This document shows, piece by piece, positions 52,441-53,772 of a DNA stretch of 53,772 nucleotides. The position numbers were made by a program, and so were the translations under genes. The notes under the pieces are model-generated. The model searched no databases, was not told where the DNA came from, and worked only from the letters and a program-made list of their open reading frames with translations. Position 1 is the first letter of the stretch; each line of letters opens with the position of its first letter. The stretch covers positions 1 to 53,772 of the forward strand of contig JBOGEB010000008.1 in the NCBI GenBank assembly GCA_050743125.1. Reading direction: 5' to 3'. The DNA comes from JBOGEB01 sp050743125. GTDB taxonomy: Bacteria > Actinomycetota > Nitriliruptoria > Euzebyales > Egibacteraceae.

Positions 52441-53154
52441 ATGCTCAACGTGATCGGGGCAGGCTTCGGGCGCACCGGGAACACCTCGCTGAGAGCGGCG
52501 CTCCAGGCGCTGGGTTTTCCCTGCTACCACATGTTCGACGTCTTCGCTCAGCCCGAGCGAGCCCGCCTGTGGCAGGCCGCAGCCGACGGCCAGCCGGTCG
52601 AATGGGAGGAGATCTTCAACGGCTACCAGGCCGCTGTGGACTGGCCCGCGGTCTCCTTCTGGAGGGAGCTGGTCCACGCGTATCCCGACGCCAAAGTGAT
52701 TCTCAGCGTCCGCGACCCACAGCGGTGGTACGACAGCATGGACCGGACGATCCTCCACGCGGCGCGACAGATCGGTGCTCCCGGGTTCGAGTCGTCCGCG
52801 CTCGCGAAGCTGGTCACACCTGAGCTCCAGCGCATGCTGTACAAGGTGGTGTTTCAGCGCAGCTTCGGCGGCCGGGCCGAGGGCCGGGAGCAGATTATCG
52901 AGGTCTTCGAGCGGCATAACCAGGAGGTTCGGCGGCACGTTCAAGCGGAGCGGCTGCTGGTCTACGAGGTCACCCAAGGCTGGGAGCCGCTGTGCGCCTT
53001 CCTCGGCGTCCCCGTGCCTGCCGGCAGGCCGTTCCCGCACCTCAACGACGCCCAGTTTTGGGGAATGGGCCCCGAGTTCTTCCAGAGCCTGCTCAACGGG
53101 CTAACGTTGCCAGCGGAGGTGGGCGCTGGCGATCCAACGGCCACGGGGGAGTGA
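52441..53154 (+). CDS. Sulfotransferase-family protein
   Basis: 237 aa from ATG 52441, preceded by AAAGGAGG. It has the P-loop-like 5'-PSB site GAGFGRTGNTSLRAALQALG and the 3'-PB segment ILSVRDPQRWYDSM of the sulfotransferase superfamily (the type often mis-annotated as an NAD-dependent epimerase). It could sulfate the glycolipid. Relatives of unknown substrate exist, so the reaction is not certain. Confidence 0.75.
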   Translation: MLNVIGAGFGRTGNTSLRAALQALGFPCYHMFDVFAQPERARLWQAAADGQPVEWEEIFNGYQAAVDWPAVSFWRELVHAYPDAKVILSVRDPQRWYDSMDRTILHAARQIGAPGFESSALAKLVTPELQRMLYKVVFQRSFGGRAEGREQIIEVFERHNQEVRRHVQAERLLVYEVTQGWEPLCAFLGVPVPAGRPFPHLNDAQFWGMGPEFFQSLLNGLTLPAEVGAGDPTATGE

Positions 53155-53161
53155 TGTGGTG

Positions 53162-53772
53162 ATGGGATGGGCAAGGGGGACCGGCGCCGGGTGGTGGAGA
53201 CGGGCTGGGCGGGTGGTGTCGGTGGGGGTGCTGGCCGGCCTCGCGGTGGACACGGCAAGGCTGCGCCGGCGCGCGGGCGGGTTGCGGACGCTGGTTGACG
53301 GCCCTCCTCCGCCCGGGGACGGTCACCGGCTGTTGGAGGCCGCCGGGGTGCGGGTCGACCCGGCCACGCTGGACGCGGCCAAGGCGCACGCCCACGCCCA
53401 CGGCTTGGCCGCGTTGGACCTGGTCCCGCACGACCTGCCGGCCGCGCAGGCGTTGGACCTGCTCCGCGGGGTCGACCCGGCCTGCTACCGCGCCGACCGG
53501 CTGGCCGCCGGCCGCGGCGCGTGCCACGCCGTGCTCGCCGACGAGACGCTGCTGCACACGGCCGGCGTCGCCGCGAACGGGTCCGGGACCGCGGCCGAGC
53601 TGGCCGCGGCGGTGGTCCAGCTCAAGCTGCACGCCCCGGCCGGCAACGACCTGGCGGTCGCGCCGCGGCTGCGGTCGTGCCCAGACGTTGCCGCGGACGG
53701 CCCGCAGGCCGCGGTCGCGGCGCACGGCGCCGGCGCCGGGCTCGCGCTCGTCCCGCGGCTGGCCTGGGGCGC
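53162..53772 (+). CDS. Unidentified protein, 3' end beyond the window
   Basis: At least 203 codons open to the window edge. Three in-frame starts (GTG 53156, GTG 53159, ATG 53162) follow the sulfotransferase stop. Residues about 17-36 (GRVVSVGVLAGLAVDTARL) may be a weak membrane anchor. The rest is Ala/Leu/His-rich with CYRADRLAAGRGACHAVLAD and LLHTAGVAANGSGTAAEL. I do not recognise the family; same strand and close spacing suggest it belongs to the PKS operon. Confidence 0.6.
   Translation, partial: MGWARGTGAGWWRRAGRVVSVGVLAGLAVDTARLRRRAGGLRTLVDGPPPPGDGHRLLEAAGVRVDPATLDAAKAHAHAHGLAALDLVPHDLPAAQALDLLRGVDPACYRADRLAAGRGACHAVLADETLLHTAGVAANGSGTAAELAAAVVQLKLHAPAGNDLAVAPRLRSCPDVAADGPQAAVAAHGAGAGLALVPRLAWG

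Noticed and set aside
1..53772. tRNA or rRNA genes
   Set aside because: No cloverleaf-like sequence with a T-loop GGTTCGAATCC pattern or rRNA core motif was noticed; the GTTCGAAGCC near 3120 lacks the remaining tRNA arms. A tRNAscan run would be decisive.

Overview
The window is high-GC DNA with GTG starts, translational overlaps and many Shine-Dalgarno sites, typical of a filamentous actinomycete. The abundance of insertion-sequence relics and small non-autonomous palindromic elements, together with a PUFA/HglE-type PKS, would suit Frankia or a related mobile-element-rich genus, but no taxonomic marker is present and this is only inference. TTA codons occur in several biosynthetic genes, so a strict Streptomyces-style bldA control is not indicated.

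Layout. (i) 1-2050: relics of IS110, ISAs1 and probably IS66 transposases plus one small hypothetical gene. (ii) 2085-27301: a thiazole-peptide (thiopeptide-like) RiPP locus. It opens with a short GTG-started precursor gene (2266-2430) whose leader ends in a GHG...ELGA motif like the GE2270/thiomuracin precursors and whose predicted core is SCEPADPYCGSCG. Two decayed copies of the same cassette lie at 2609-3075 and 17474-17945. Gene block A (3558-17306) encodes an E1/RRE protein, a degenerate and a normal SagB-type dehydrogenase, a CPBP protease, an amidohydrolase, a YcaO cyclodehydratase, an O-methyltransferase, a P450, an RHH-VOC fusion and a two-gene ABC exporter. Block B (18071-27301) encodes an RRE/ocin-ThiF protein, a ThiF-YcaO fusion, a split LanB glutamylation protein and two SpaB_C-like proteins, which is the order of thiopeptide dehydration and [4+2] cyclisation genes. 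B lacks a dehydrogenase and A lacks the dehydratases, so the two blocks may work on one peptide, or may be two adjacent pathways.

(iii) 27340-28821: nested mobile DNA, with group II intron maturase fragments on both strands, an intron domain V/VI, and an IS66 remnant split by a MITE. (iv) 29191-37874: a class IV lanthipeptide cluster: LanL with intact zinc ligands, a prolyl-oligopeptidase-type protease, a 62-aa precursor, a small Arg-rich ORF and a heterodimeric ABC exporter. (v) 38307-53772: a PUFA/HglE-like type I PKS cluster: NPD-NPD-KS-AT-ACP-KR, KS-AT-DH-PPTase, a free ACP, an alpha/beta hydrolase, a glycosyltransferase, a sulfotransferase-like protein and a truncated unknown. It probably makes a glycosylated, possibly sulfated, lipid or polyketide.

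The most unusual features are the unreported short precursor with a core poor in Cys and rich in Pro, Asp and Glu, and the fact that three unrelated small repeat families sit in frame inside three biosynthetic enzymes (LanB, a SpaB_C protein and the first PKS) without breaking the reading frame.
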